This document shows, piece after piece, positions 33,431 through 44,340 of a stretch of DNA of 64,000 bases. A program made the translations under genes and the position numbers. The stretch is from Ahaetulla prasina. Taxonomy: Eukaryota > Chordata > Lepidosauria > Squamata > Colubridae. Within the stretch, counting starts at the first letter, position 1. Every line of letters begins with the position of its first letter. The stretch is from assembly GCF_028640845.1 (NCBI RefSeq), contig NC_080543.1:8967459-9031458 (forward strand), read 5' to 3'. A model generated the notes under the pieces. It did not search any database. It saw nothing but the letters and a program-made list of their open reading frames with translations, and was not told the origin of the DNA.

Positions 33431-34095
33431 TAGTTCTTTTTAATTCTCAGTAATATATTTATTCAGCTGTTTTCCAGGACATATAAAGATTTTCATCCCG
33501 TTCCAATAAAATTTGGAATTCTACTATTCACAGGAGTTTAAGTTTCAACTCAGGAAAAACAAAACAAAACAAAACATAGTATGGAAAACCCTTTCTTTTT
33601 GTGGCGTCCATGAGAGAAAATAATATTTGCTCTTAAAATATTCTTCCCAATTAAAACCACACTCTTGTTTGATACTTCCAAAGGTACAAAAAGAGATTAC
33701 GGCAGAATTAATTTTCTCTCCTCTGGAAAAAAACAACAAACTTTTTACAGTTAAGACCAATTTGAGATTATCTGGTTTTGAAAGGCTGAATTGAGACAGA
33801 ACCTGTATTTTTGTCCTTTCCGGCAATGTTCAATGATCCCCACCCCCCCAAAAAAAACCCCAAAAAACCACTTAACAGAATCAAGAGAGTTTGGAAATAT
33901 AAAAATTCAGGCTGAAGAAAGACTTCTAGGGGGTTGCATTAACATATTAAGGCTGCAGCCCTGAAGCACCAGGAACAAAACTCTATATGGGAGACATTTA
34001 AGATTTTTTTCCCCATTTTTTTTTCCTGAGTTGTGATCTCAGAAAGAAAAAATCTGACCTCAGTTGTCCATTTCTGAGCCGTAGCAACTTCTTTT
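33431..34095. other. Unassigned sequence
   Basis: No supported feature beyond A-rich runs near 33540-33575 and 33840-33870. Confidence 0.35.
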
Positions 34096-34099
34096 AATC

Positions 34100-34233
34100 T
34101 AAAGTATCATATTGAAAACTCCAAAACTGAGCAGAATTAGAACTGATCCTTTGATGGAGTCAGCTCCATGGATCCAAAAACCTCCCCAACTCTCCGCCAT
34201 CACCTCAAAAAAGGAGGCAGAGAGGGTTAGTTG

Positions 34234-34275
<42 letters not shown>

Positions 34276-34690
34276 CCTGAGGTTTTTGCGGGTGTTTGTA
34301 TGTAGATCTTTGGTTATTCGGGTTTTCTCCCGCATAAAATTGGAAGTGTCTTGGCGACGTTTCGACAAAGTCTCATTCGTCATCTTCAGGCTTCAGCTTC
34401 GTGCTTCTGGGAGCAATGTGTGATTGCAGCTGTTTCTTCCTTTTTAGCTTCCTCTGCTAGTGGGAGTTTGAACTGATTGGGTGGGAGCTTGGCTGTGCTC
34501 TGATTGGATGGGGTTTTTTGTGTGCTCTGATTGGCTGGGGGTGTGTCCTGTTTGGGTGGGGGCTTGGTTGTGCTCAGATTAGTCTGAGTTGCAAGGGGAT
34601 TTGAGCTGGTGAGCTGCATTACTATTTCTCAACAAGACACTTCAAATTTTACGTGGGAGAAAACCCGAATAACCAAAGACCTACATATAT
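34100..34690. mobile_element. Penelope-like family 2, inverted arms with (TA)n
   Basis: Left arm 34285-34385 (tgtagatctttggttattcg, then gcgacgtttcgacaaag) and right arm 34618-34685 (acacttcaaattttacg, then ataaccaaagacctac) are inverted copies. A (TA)n run lies at 34238-34272. The space between the arms (34400-34610) repeats gctctgattggct-like units. Confidence 0.7.
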
Positions 34691-34888
34691 ATATTTATCA
34701 AAAAAAGGGGGGGATGGAATTTGGAAAGAGCAGAAACTGTTACTGGCTAGGCTTTAGTTTACTGGTAGTTTGGAACTGCTTAAGTTGTTCTGCAAATTGA
34801 GTTGTTCTGTGAAGAAAGTGAGTTGTTCTGTGAAGTGGATTATTCCAGGGAATCAACTGAATTGTTTTTTTGAAGGGAGCATTTATGC

Positions 34889-35306
34889 CAGAGGTGGGCT
34901 GCTGGCGGTTCGTGCCAGTTTGCACCGGTTCGGGGGAATAGGTAGCTAAGATTACATGCAGTTTGGCAAACCGGCAAATCCTACCACTGGTTGGCCCCAT
35001 TTTTCAGGCTGTTTTTTGGGCCATTTTTGCCCCAAAAATGGCCTGAAAAACGGCCCGAAAAATGGCAGAAAAGGGCCACAAAATGGCCTGAAATCAGCCA
35101 AAAAACAGGCTGAAAAATGGGCGGGGGGCGGAGCCAGCCAGTGGTGGGATTAGCCCCAACTGACTGAATCCTACCTCTGCCTTTGAGCCAAGTGGCCGAG
35201 AGGCGGGGCTGGGTATGATGAGTGATGTCACCCACCCAGTCACATGACCAAGCGGCCACGCCTACCCAGCCGGAGAAGCGGTTAAGTTATTCAAGTCCTA
35301 CCACTG
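34889..35306. mobile_element. hAT-type nonautonomous element (family 1)
   Basis: CAGAGGTGGGCTG start and CTACCACTG end, with flanks ATTTATGC and GTTTATGC (7 of 8). The interior has inverted gccatttttgccc/aaaatggcc blocks. Confidence 0.87.
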
Positions 35307-35999
35307 GTTTATGCTCCATAATTAGCAAACAAAATTTCTAGATGATCGCTACAAAGTTGAACTTTTTGACTTTTTAAAAAACGCAAAACGTAACGTGGTC
35401 TTCCTATGAATTATTTTGGTTGACTTCAAAATCTGCTTCTAAAGCGTAATATTTAGTTTGTAACTTTACCAACTACTTTGGACCAATTACTGGCATTTTA
35501 GCAACCATTCCTACTGGCAAATTCTCTATAAACCATTATGGAAAAGCTGGTAAGAGATTTTATAATGGCAGCTGCTTAATTAGAAAAAAACAAACCAGAA
35601 ATTACATTCAAATCGCCCCAATAGTTTATTTATGGGAGTGAGGGGAATGAGGGTGAAGTGGGACCCTTTTCAACAAAGAGAGAAATATATATATTTTCTT
35701 TTGTACTAAGTGCATTTTAGGTGTATTATGCAAAGTAAAATTTTCTTATCTAAAATAAAATAGGAATACATGAGACCTAAATTCCTAAAATTCAAACAAA
35801 GAGGACGAACACATAGAAGTCGAAATTTTTAAGAAATCTACTGGGGGAAAAAAGAAAGAAAGAATGAAATAGTGCAAATTGAAAATTCACCTTTTGCATT
35901 CTCCTGCCCGCTCAGGTGCAACGTAATTCACCTTTCAACGACTTAATCTTTACAAAACGTCTCACAAAATATTTTCGTTACCTATAGAAATTAGCGCCT
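35307..35999. other. Low-repeat sequence, possibly the far end of the DLG2 3' UTR
   Basis: No repeats recognised. A minus-strand AATAAA signal (complement at 35625-35630) could end a longer DLG2 transcript. Confidence 0.3.
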
Positions 36000-37107
36000 A
36001 TACATCAATATAGATTCTTTAATAAATTATCCCGTCTTTTAAGTACCTTCTATCTTCATATAAATGATAATATAGATATAATTAAAATAAAATGTAAAGC
36101 TTTCCCCACCCCCCCTTTCTCTCTCCCCCAATTGTTCCCTTCTTCTTGGTCCAGTTTTAAGTACCCTGAATCTTGTGTGTTTGTACTGAACGCACTTCAA
36201 TATGAAAGCTTTCCCTCCCATCAAATCTCATTGAATGATTAAGATCCAGATGCAAACAGTGGAGTTTCAAGTTGAGGGAGCGGGGAGAAATTATGCACCA
36301 GATTGGATGGGGATGGCGGGTGGGTCGGGGGGTGGGGGGAGAGAGAGGCGGGAAGGAGAGATATGCATAGTTATATGAAAGTCGAGGTGCTGCAAATACA
36401 GATGTGTCTTCGATCCAACATCTGGGGGGAAAAAATTAATAATAATCATAATAAAAGCATTCCAGGTCTCAGTAGAGAGTCCGGTGGTTTATGGATGAGA
36501 TTTTGCAAAGCCGCAGGCCTTTCAGCTCTTCCTCCGGGAGATGCGTTAGGTAGGACTTGTCTTCGCGTCCGCTTTACTCAAAGGATACGTCCTGTAGGAT
36601 CGAGACACCCAGGAGATTTTTGGAGTTTTTCAAACCACCAAGAAACACACTGAGGTGAGCCGTTACAGGCGGGAAGGAAGGCAACGGGCTGGGTCATTTC
36701 TGTCTCCGGGTTCATCCTTACAAAGCTATGTGGCGAGCACCACAGAACAGTTTGTGCTGCGTGTGTGTAAGTCCGAGTGTATGTGTATGCATGTGTGTGA
36801 GAGAGATTTAATATGGCAGATTTGGTTTTTTTGTTTGTTTGTTTTTTTTAAAAAAATTGTTCTTTCTTTTTTTCTTCTTCTTTTCTTCCCCTTTTATGAC
36901 CCAATCAGTATCCTTCATGGCTTCCGACAGTTTGTGTTGTTATGTTCAGAAAAATAAGAATAATAATCATCACATTGACAGCAAGAAACGTGAAAGTAAC
37001 TTTTTCCCTTCCCCTCCCCCCCAGCCCTCCCCGAAGCTTCCAAATAAGTTAGGATTAAATTTTCTTCTAAATACTTCTCCGTTGCGATCGGAGGTGGGTC
37101 GGCAACT
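36000..37107 (-). other. DLG2: DLG2 3' untranslated region (end uncertain)
   Basis: It directly follows the DLG2 stop codon on the minus strand. It is unusually free of repeats for this window, which fits conserved 3' UTR sequence. A minus-strand ATTAAA (complement at 36018-36023) and an AATAAA (35625-35630) are candidate polyadenylation signals. No cleavage site can be proven from sequence alone. Confidence 0.5.
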
Positions 37108-37214
37108 TTATAGTTTTTCCTTGGAAGGAATCCAGATGAAGGAATCCGATTGTTCTTCGATCACGAGTTTGGTTTGGTTATATATATCTTCTAAGGTATC
37201 TCCTTGGACAATCG
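37108..37214 (-). CDS. DLG2: DLG2 terminal coding exon (end of guanylate-kinase-like domain)
   Basis: The acceptor ccttcatctag precedes CG, which completes the Ala codon begun by the G at the end of exon 40818-40909. It encodes [13 protein letters not shown], then [18 protein letters not shown] and TAA. The last ten residues are the characteristic DLG2 carboxy end. The protein is a membrane-associated synaptic scaffold, and the GK-like domain binds partner proteins rather than making GDP. From memory of mammalian DLG2, T replaces C after YNQ and DS replaces GP before FIW. Confidence 0.96.
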
Positions 37215-37282
37215 CTAGATGAAGGAAAAAACAAACAAACAGATTTTGATCCCTTTTTCAGAAACAAAATTGGCCAAGTAGG

Positions 37283-37806
37283 TGTTCTGTCCACCCTTCG
37301 CCTCCGTCCGAGTGATGGCTTACTTAGCCGGCACTATCAGCTTTGGCAGCAGAATAGCCAGCGTCTGCCAAGTGTCTCTGTTATCTCCCTCGACGCCGAT
37401 GAGTCACCCAGGAACAAACTTCAGCTCTTAGTTAATCAGTTGCTTTGCCTGCTACAAAGAGGCACAGCAGCTCTTGCTGCCTTTATATCCTGTGGGGTGT
37501 GGCTCCATGACTCAGCACTTCCTAGGCCTGCCCCACCCCTGCTTCTGTTGTTCCCTCCTCTCCTGCCTACGAAACCTAGGGTCCAACCAAGCCTGATTGC
37601 CATCAGCTGGGTCTGAAGGCGTGGCCTGGGGGGAGAAAGAGTCAGGGGATAGAGGCCTCGTTATCTCGTCCACCTGGCCTGCCTCTGGCTCCTGGAGCTG
37701 AGGCAGGGAAGCCTGTGCTCCCGAGGTAAGTCCTGATGGCCCTTCCCCCTCACTTTCCAAGTCACTTTCTGGCAGGAGGCCCAGCTCGGGGGACACAGAC
37801 ACAACA
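37283..37806 (-). mobile_element. Solo LTR, subfamily 1b, 68 bp upstream of the last DLG2 exon
   Basis: Perfect GTAGG duplication (37278-37282 and 37807-37811). It points the same way as DLG2. The LTR frame is open for 96 codons (ESDLESEGEGP early, RRQERREQQKQG late, stop after RKC). A TATA-like tatataaag lies in complement near 37477-37485. The exon's branch point and pyrimidine tract must lie in the 68 bp left between them or inside the LTR. Confidence 0.95.
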
Positions 37807-37854
37807 GTAGGTCTGATATTATCAGAGGTTCATTAGAACTGCAGAAAAAAAACC

Positions 37855-38371
37855 ATGGCTGCTAACCTGCCTTCCATTGAGGACCTGTATACAGCACGAG
37901 TCAAAAAGAGGGCTGTGAAAATATTTACAGACCCATCACATCCTGGATATAAATTGTTTTAAGTTCTATCCTCAAAAGGCTATTGAGCACTGCACACCAG
38001 AACAACTAGACACAAGGACAGTTTTTCTTGGAACGCCATCACTCTGCTAAACAAATAATTCCCTCAACACTGTCAAACTATTTACTAAGTCTGCACTACT
38101 ATTAATCTTCTCATCGTTCCCATCACCCGTCTCCTCCCACTGATGATTGTATGACTGTAACTTTGTTGCTTGTATCCTTAACGATTTATATTGATATTGT
38201 TTCCTGATTGCTTATTTGTTCCCTATGACTATCATTAAGTGTTGTACCTTATGATTCTTGACGAAGGTATCTTTTCTTTTATGTACACTGAGAGCATATG
38301 CACCAAGACAAATTCCTTGTCTGTCAAATCACACTTGGCCAATTAAAAATTCTATTCTATTCTGTTCTGTT
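37855..38371 (+). mobile_element. Rex1/L2-type LINE 3' end with (TTCTA)n tail
   Basis: Matches 58345-58837: ccttccattgaggacctgta start, degraded C-terminal coding, then tatgcaccaagacaaattcc, cacttggccaatt and a ttctattctattctgttctg tail. The clade is inferred from the C-terminal and tail style. Confidence 0.8.
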
Positions 38372-38439
38372 CATATGGAACAGAGCTTCGTTTCGAATGG
38401 GGAGGAAACCTGTGGCTTGAAAATTCATTTTTTTTTTGC

Positions 38440-38560
38440 ATGATCTGGGTAATGAAACATCTGCATGCAAAAAACCAAGATGGGAAAGCACAAGGACTCC
38501 ACAATTCAACCCTGAGCTACGAAAATTCTCTTGCACCAGTTATCGTATTTCGGCACAATT
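38440..38560 (+). mobile_element. Penelope-like family 3 fragment
   Basis: ctgggtaatgaaacatctgc, then caaggactcc...caaccctgagctacg, the same downstream block as at 45480-45540. Confidence 0.6.
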
Positions 38561-38919
38561 TATTACGATCCTAGGACGTTTGGCTTGATTATCTGTACTG
38601 CACATCACTTGCTTTTACTGTAACTTTCGGGACTTATTCCCAAAGGTGCTTTTTGTCAGGAGGCAACTGGACTTTCTGGTTTTTCTTTGACAACGTTTCA
38701 CTTCTCATCCAAGAAGCTTCTTCAGCTCTGACTGGATGGTGGACAATGGAAGGATTTGCAGACAGCTGGTCATTTTCATCTTTTTAGGGAATCATTGAGG
38801 CCACTTGGAGGTTTGTCTGAGTCCTCAGGGTCACCTGAGTAGTGCTAATCGGTGTGGAGCCTTCTTGGAACTATTGAAAGGACTGTCTTGTAGACTGGAG
38901 ATAAATGATGTTGTATCCC

Positions 38920-39349
38920 TCCCCCTCTGTTGAGAGAGGGCAGTTCAATTTTGACCTAGATGACCTCTTTGACCCCTCTTTCAAACCAATGATCCCCTCT
39001 GTCCAAAATGTGGACTTTGCTGTCTTCCAAAGAGTGGCCTTTGTCTTTTAAATGCAGATGGACTGCTGAATCTTGTCCTGATGGGATTTGTTCTCCAATG
39101 TTGTGCCATGCGTTTATGAAGTGGTTGTTTTGTTCCCCCAATGAACAGATCTGCACATGGCTCACTGCATTGTACTGCATATACCATGCTGCTCAGTTTG
39201 TGTCTGGGTGTTTTATCCTTGGGGTGGACAAGCTTCAGCCTTAGTGTATTCTTGGGTTTGAAGTGTGCACGTATGTTGTGTTGGCTGAAGATCCTCCTGA
39301 GCTTTTCTGATATTCCTGCAATTATTGTTCTCTTCATTGCTGACATCAT
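38920..39349 (-). pseudogene. GIY-YIG endonuclease domain of a Penelope-like element
   Basis: The minus strand reads ISEKLRRIFSQHNIRAHFKP, NTLRLKLVHPKDKTPRHK, VYAVQCSEPCADLFIGGTKQ, then after a frameshift near 39090-39110 HLHLKDKGHSLEDSKVHIL and WFERGVKE. This is the linker and GIY-YIG nuclease found downstream of the RT in Penelope-like retroelements (the YIG motif here is FIG). No RT remains. Confidence 0.88.
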
Positions 39350-39465
39350 CTATCTCTGGTATACAAAACAGTCCTTTCAACAGTTCCAAGAAGGCTCCAC
39401 ACTCATTTGCACTACTCAGGTGATTCTGAGGACACAGATAAACCTCCAAGTGGCCTCAATGATTC

Positions 39466-40081
39466 TGTTGTGATCCATCAGCAGCCTGCAGAGCTGGTAG
39501 CGGAGTCGGACAGTGAGGAGGCTGGGGAGGACAATGGGCCAGTCCTGGAGTCAGGGGAAGGCCCGGACGAGGGCTCTGCATTGGAGGCAGAGATGGGACC
39601 AGGGCCATCTGGGAGCGATGAGCAGACTCCAGAGCCCCCAGAGGTGGACAGCAGAGAGGCAGAGGAACAGGAGGAGCCTGTTCCTAGTGCACACATGCAA
39701 AGAGCTGCCAGAAGGCAAGAGCAGCTAAAGCAAAAAGGACGACTCGGAAGTAAGGCCAGGAGATGATTGGCCCCTCCCAGAAGGCTTAAAAGAGCACCAA
39801 AGGCTCTTGGGCTCTTTGTAGGAAAGCAACATTGCTATATTTGTTTCTAGTCGGTGTCTCTTGTTTCTGAACATCCTGGGGCTTTGCCAAGAAAAGCCTT
39901 TGGCAGGGTGCCAAAGAAGACAAAGGTTTGTGATAAGGCCAAAGGACTTTTTCTGAAGGATTTGTTTTGGAATTAATTTGGACTATGCTGAGAATGAAGT
40001 AATTCTCAGCTGATCTAATAAAATATGTTTCTTTAGGACTGATTGTGTCTGGTAATAAGTACTTGGGCCTAGGTCACAACA
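39466..40081 (+). mobile_element. Solo LTR, subfamily 3
   Basis: TGTTGTG...CACAACA ends, with flanks GATTC and GACTT. The empty site can be read from the opposite Penelope arm (cctcaatgattccctaaaa as its complement near 38780-38800), confirming a 5-bp duplication. The frame is open from base 1 for about 100 codons (ESDSEEAGED, then QRAARRQEQLKQKG) to a stop. Promoter-like cttaaaag follows at about 39786, and an AATAAA at 40018. Confidence 0.94.
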
Positions 40082-40456
40082 GACTTCCTAAAAAGGATGC
40101 AAACGACCAGCTGTCTGCAAAGCAGCATAAATCCTTCCATTCCCCACCATTCAGTCAGAGCTGAAGAAGCTTCTTGGATGAGAAGCGAAACGTCTTCAGA
40201 GAAAAACCAGAAAGTCCACTTGCCACCTGAAAAAGCACCTTTGGGACAACCATGACTTGGATGGCTAGGAATCTCCATAGACTTTTGGTCTTATTTATCT
40301 ATTTTATTTAATTATTTATCCAGTTCGACTGAACACAAGACTGAATTGTTGCTTGAACGTTTAGAGAGCTGGGAATATTCAAAAGAAAAATACGCAGCTC
40401 GGCTGTTTGGTAACGCCTTCCTAGGGCAATTGATACGTGGCCATTTCTGCCATACT

Positions 40457-40710
40457 ACAGCTAGTCCTTGCTTACCGGCCACTTGTTCAGTGACCGTTTG
40501 AACTTACAAGGGCACTGAAAAAGGAGACTTAGGACAGGCCTCGAAGTTGCAACAATTGCAACGCATCTGTAATCATGGGATTGTTAATCTGCGACTTTCA
40601 CAGCCGTCTTTTCGGTCCATGGGAATGGCCGCAGGAAGTCACAGGTCATAACCATCACTTAGTGATGAAATTGCTGGTCCCAACTATGGTCGGTAAATGA
40701 GGACTACCTG
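40457..40710. mobile_element. pogo-type MITE
   Basis: From ctagtccttgcttaccg to its complement cggtaaatgaggactacct. Confidence 0.8.
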
Positions 40711-40817
40711 CATATTTCAGTTTCTCGTTATCCCCAAAGTGCCACCTGGAAAAAAATAATAATAATAACGCACTTCCCCTTCCTTCGTGGAAATAAAGGA
40801 AGCCTTTCCAAACTCAC

Positions 40818-40909
40818 CTGTAAAATATTCTCCAAATTCTTGTTCTAATTTCATGGCGCGGTCATACGTTTTCTTGGCCTGTTCCTCCGTGAGACGTTTA
40901 TTCATTTCC
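40818..40909 (-). CDS. DLG2: DLG2 coding exon (GK-like domain, fifth exon in window)
   Basis: Acceptor actgtttcag; donor GTGAGT (complement at 40812-40817). 92 bp. The first G completes the Met codon split with the preceding exon, and the last G begins Ala. It encodes [20 protein letters not shown] and [10 protein letters not shown], a helical part of the GK-like domain. From memory, the mammalian sequence has I where this has M (DRAMK). The intron to the terminal exon is 3603 bp. Confidence 0.97.
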
Positions 40910-41408
40910 CTGAAACAGTTTGAAAGCTTGAGTAAAGGAAAGGGAGATATATATTCAAGCCACATTTCATTTGTCCTTTGTCTCCAACCCTCCTTTTCCT
41001 TGCAGAGCAGAGTCAAAAATATTCTTAAAATTAGAACATCAGCGCTTCCTTTGTCCCAGGCTATTTTCTATAATCTATTTCCAGTGAATAAATAACGTTC
41101 AGCCCAGAAACATTAAGGGAAAAAAATATATATCAGTGTTTTTCCTGCCACTGAACTGTGTGTGTGAAGTGGCTTCTGCATTGCCAGTGAAAATAATTGC
41201 ATTTTACCCATCATCTAAAATTACTGTGTGTGGCTTCTGGGTCACAGGACATGGCCTCCCCTTCAGGCCTTGGTTAATTTTAGATAATCAATGTAAACAA
41301 ACAAGACAGAAACATTCTACTGAAATTAAAAAAAAAAAACAAAAAAACTCCGGCTTTGTTACAGAAGCAGGCAGACCAAGAGTCCGCCTCTCGCTTGGCG
41401 GAAATTAC

Positions 41409-41590
41409 AGGTAGTCCTTGACTTATGACTGTTGGTTTAGCGATGGTTCAAAGTTACAATGACCTCCGAAACAAGAGTTTACGACGTATCCTTGACGTTA
41501 TGACCATAGCATCACCCCTACGTTGCATTAACAGAGGCAGAGATGGTATGCAGCTGGTTCGGGCGAATCGGTAGTTACGGCCAGTGGTGT
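41409..41590. mobile_element. pogo-type MITE fragment and hAT family 1 fragment
   Basis: gtagtccttgacttatgac begins a truncated pogo-type MITE (to about 41520). cagagatggtatgcagctgg and cgaatcggtag mark a hAT family 1 end at 41539-41580. Confidence 0.6.
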
Positions 41591-41845
41591 GCCCCCCCCC
41601 GGCTCCCCCCCCCGGCTCTATCTTGTCTTATACAATCGCTGTGTTTTTGACGCAGTGCGCATGTGAGCAAGGCGAAGTTGTAAACTCGTGCAAGCGAACA
41701 CACAAAAGTCAATTAATGCAATGCGAACACCATTATAACACAGTTCAACTCCCATCCCTTGATACGATCAACCCCTTCCTCTTAGACTTAGCATATACAC
41801 ACTTACACACGCAGGACAAGCTCCCACTCTATAAAACAATCTCTC

Positions 41846-42430
41846 TGTTGTGGTCCGCCAGCAGCCTGCGGAGCTGGCAACGGAGTTGGGCAACAATGAG
41901 GCTGGGGAAGGCCCGGATGAGGGCTCTGCGTTGGAGGCTGAGCTGGGGCCAGGGCCATCGGGCAGTGAGGTGCAGACTCCAGAGCCTCCAGAGCCTGACA
42001 GTAGTGAGGCAAAGGAACAGGAGGAGCCTGTTCCTAATGCACACATGAGAAGAGCTGCCAGAAGGCAAGAGCATCTCAAGCAGAGAGGACGACTTGGGAG
42101 TAGGGCCAAGAGATGATTGGCCCCTCCCATAAGGCTTAAAAGACCAGCAACGGCATTTGGGCTCTTTGCTGGAAAACAACATTGATAGCTTCATCTTGTT
42201 GCATTTATTTTGTATCGGTGTCTTCTGAACTTTTGCCAAGAAAGGCCTTTGGCAGTTTGCCTAATTGGACCAAGATTGGTGATAGGACTGAGGAATTTGT
42301 GTCGGGAGGAATCTGCTTTAATTTAGCTGAACTACGCTGAGAATGAGTTAATTCTCAGCTGTTCAAATAAAGTTGTTTGTTTTTACACTGACTGAGTTTC
42401 CTACTACCTCCTTGGGCCTGGGTCACCACA
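41846..42430 (+). mobile_element. Solo LTR, subfamily 3
   Basis: Flanks CTCTC and TTCTC (4 of 5). The frame is open in the shared phase (VVVRQQPAEL, then ARRQEHLKQRG). AATAAA at 42366-42371 marks the R region. It lies in the intron between the fourth and fifth DLG2 exons, antisense to the gene. Confidence 0.92.
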
Positions 42431-42639
42431 TTCTCTATACCCCATTTTCTCTTTAGCTGCCCATCCCCGCCAACAATTCTCTTTCCTTTTGGGAATAAAT
42501 AATTCTTCTTTCATTTTTACTGCATTTCATTTTTATTCTTCTTGCACAGCCCCCGGCTCGAATTGGAACCCCCACATATTCCGTTGACCAAAGCTTCGCC
42601 CTATGATCCAAAACGAAGGCTGGAGAAGACAGTACTCAC

Positions 42640-42749
42640 ATCAAAGGCTCCCACGATCTAGGCTTAATGAAGATGGCAATAGGGTACAGTTGTGCAACTT
42701 GAAGTCGTTTAATTGCATTTCCTGATACATCCAGGATACAGTGCTTGCC
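42640..42749 (-). CDS. DLG2: DLG2 coding exon (GK-like domain, fourth exon in window)
   Basis: Acceptor cctgtcaccag; donor GTGAGT (complement at 42634-42639). 110 bp, entered in phase 0, left after AT of a Met codon. It encodes [20 protein letters not shown] and [16 protein letters not shown]. The W in PRSWEPL stands where I recall L in mammalian DLG2 (one base change). The short downstream intron (1730 bp) carries a solo LTR. Confidence 0.97.
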
Positions 42750-42877
42750 CTGGTGACAGGAAAAGGAGAAAAGGTTTACTTTTGAGGGGGCATTTAAAGG
42801 ACAAACGAAATAATATAAAATAAAACTCACGAGAATGGATCAATTTCAAAATTAGCAAGCTCTAGGCCCCTATAGAG

Positions 42878-43228
42878 GGATGCGGTGGCTCAGTGGCTAA
42901 GACACTGAACTTGTCGATCGAAAGGTCGGCAGTTCAGCAATTCGAATCCCTAGCGCCGCGTAACGGGCTGAGCTCCCGTTACTTGTCCCAGCTTCTGCCA
43001 ACCTAGCAGTTCGAAAGCACGTAAAAAATGCAAGTACGGACCACCTTTGGTTGGAAGGTAACGGCGTTCCGTGCGCCTTTGGTGTTTAGTCAGGCCGGAC
43101 ACATGACTACGGAAACATCTTCAGACAGCGCTGGCTCTTCGGCTTTGAAACGGAGATGAGCACTGCCCCCTAGAGTCGGGAACGACTAGCACATATGTGC
43201 GAGGGGAACCTTTATCTTTTAGGCCCCT
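42878..43228 (+). mobile_element. tRNA-derived SINE with CCTTTA-like tail
   Basis: A-box-like ggtggctcagtggc, B-box-like attcgaatccc, the complete body, and the tail gaacctttatctttta. In the intron between the third and fourth exons. Confidence 0.9.
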
Positions 43229-43239
43229 ATAAAATAACA

Positions 43240-43436
43240 GCTGCTGTATAAGGATGTTATACTATTTGGAGGTCTTCTAGTTCAACCCCTGCTCAAGGCA
43301 GGAGACCAGATACCATCCTGGTAAAATGATTGCCCTATCTTTTCTTAAAACCCCCCAGGAATGGAGCACCCAAAACTCTGGGAGGTATAATATTCCATTG
43401 ATTAATTGTTCTGTCAGAAAAATTCTCCTCACTAAC
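43240..43436 (-). mobile_element. CR1 LINE 3'-end fragment
   Basis: Complement of the CR1 3' UTR and RT end (ggaggtcttctagttcaac, then ttaattgttctgtcag). It is cut by the LTR at 43437. Confidence 0.85.
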
Positions 43437-43983
43437 TGTTCTGTTTCCCTCCCCCAATACTCCCAACAAAGAGTCAGTCAAAGGCCTTCTTTTCTAGTTT
43501 ATTTACATAGATAAATGTTCTGGCCACATCTACCCATGTGCCTGCCAAGTCTCTGGAGATAACTAGGAAATTATAGATAAGGCCGGAGTTACTTTCTAAG
43601 ATATTCTTCCCTCCATTGAAACAGTTTGCCCGCGCAAATTCACTGCTTTGTCCAAGACAAAAAGCCAGGAAGTTCCACTTCCTGCTTTTATAGCCTCTGT
43701 AGGTGTCACTGCGTGACTCATCATTCTTTGACTTTGTCCCAACGCCTCCTCTGCTGCGTGCGCCAGTCACGTCTGTGCAGTCTTGCATCAAGCCAAAATT
43801 GTTCTTGGGGCGTTACCAAATCAGAAGAAGGCCCGGGAGAATCAGGCCTTGCCGGCCCCTCCTCCTCCCTTTGGGTGGGTGCCAGGGAGGGAGAGGGCCC
43901 AGGAGAAGCAGGCCTTGCCAGGTCTTCTTCCTCACTTTCTGAATCATCTGAGTCCAGGCGTCCGGGACTCCTGGGTCACAACA
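43437..43983 (-). mobile_element. Solo LTR, subfamily 4
   Basis: Perfect CTAAC duplication (43432-43436 and 43984-43988). TGTTGTGACC at its 5' end (43983). The shared phase gives VVTQESRTPGL, SDDSESEEEDLARPASPG and then proline-rich sequence. TATA-like tataaaag is in complement at about 43686-43693. Confidence 0.93.
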
Positions 43984-44240
43984 CTAACTTTGTAGAGATT
44001 CTCAGTCATCCAGGTCATGGTTGTCCCAAGGGCGCTTTTTTTCCAGGAGGCAACTGGACTTTCTTGTTGTTGTTTTTTCCTTTTGAAGATATGTTGCTTC
44101 TCATCCAAGAAGCTTCTTCACTATCCTGTCAGAGCTGAAGAAGCTTCTTGGATGAGAAGCGAAATGTCTTCAAAAAGAAAAAAAAACAAGGGAGTCCAGT
44201 TGCCTCTTGAAAAAGCACTGTTGGGGTCTCCTCACTAACT
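43984..44240. mobile_element. Penelope-like family 1, inverted arms
   Basis: gattctcagtcatccaggtc, ggaggcaactggactttc and catccaagaagcttcttc, then their complements after a 25-bp spacer (ggatgagaagcgaaatgtc, gagtccagttgcctcttg). A hairpin of about 100-bp arms with the GIY-YIG part deleted. Confidence 0.82.
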
Positions 44241-44340
44241 TCCTAGCATTTTCCAAACAAACACCACCACCCCTCCCATGCAAAGTGGCTCAAAATATGG
44301 GCAGAAGAGCTCTGAATTCAAGAGCTGGCAAAAGAAAGGG

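Larger units (their letters stand above)
38630..40285. mobile_element. Penelope-like family 1 element with inverted arms, split by a solo LTR
   Basis: The left arm (38632-38910) and the right arm (39345-39465 plus 40087-40250) are inverted copies; the LTR at 39466 divides the right arm. Between them is a GIY-YIG remnant. Arms carry the palindrome catccaagaagcttcttgg or half of it. It lies in the last DLG2 intron. Confidence 0.85.
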
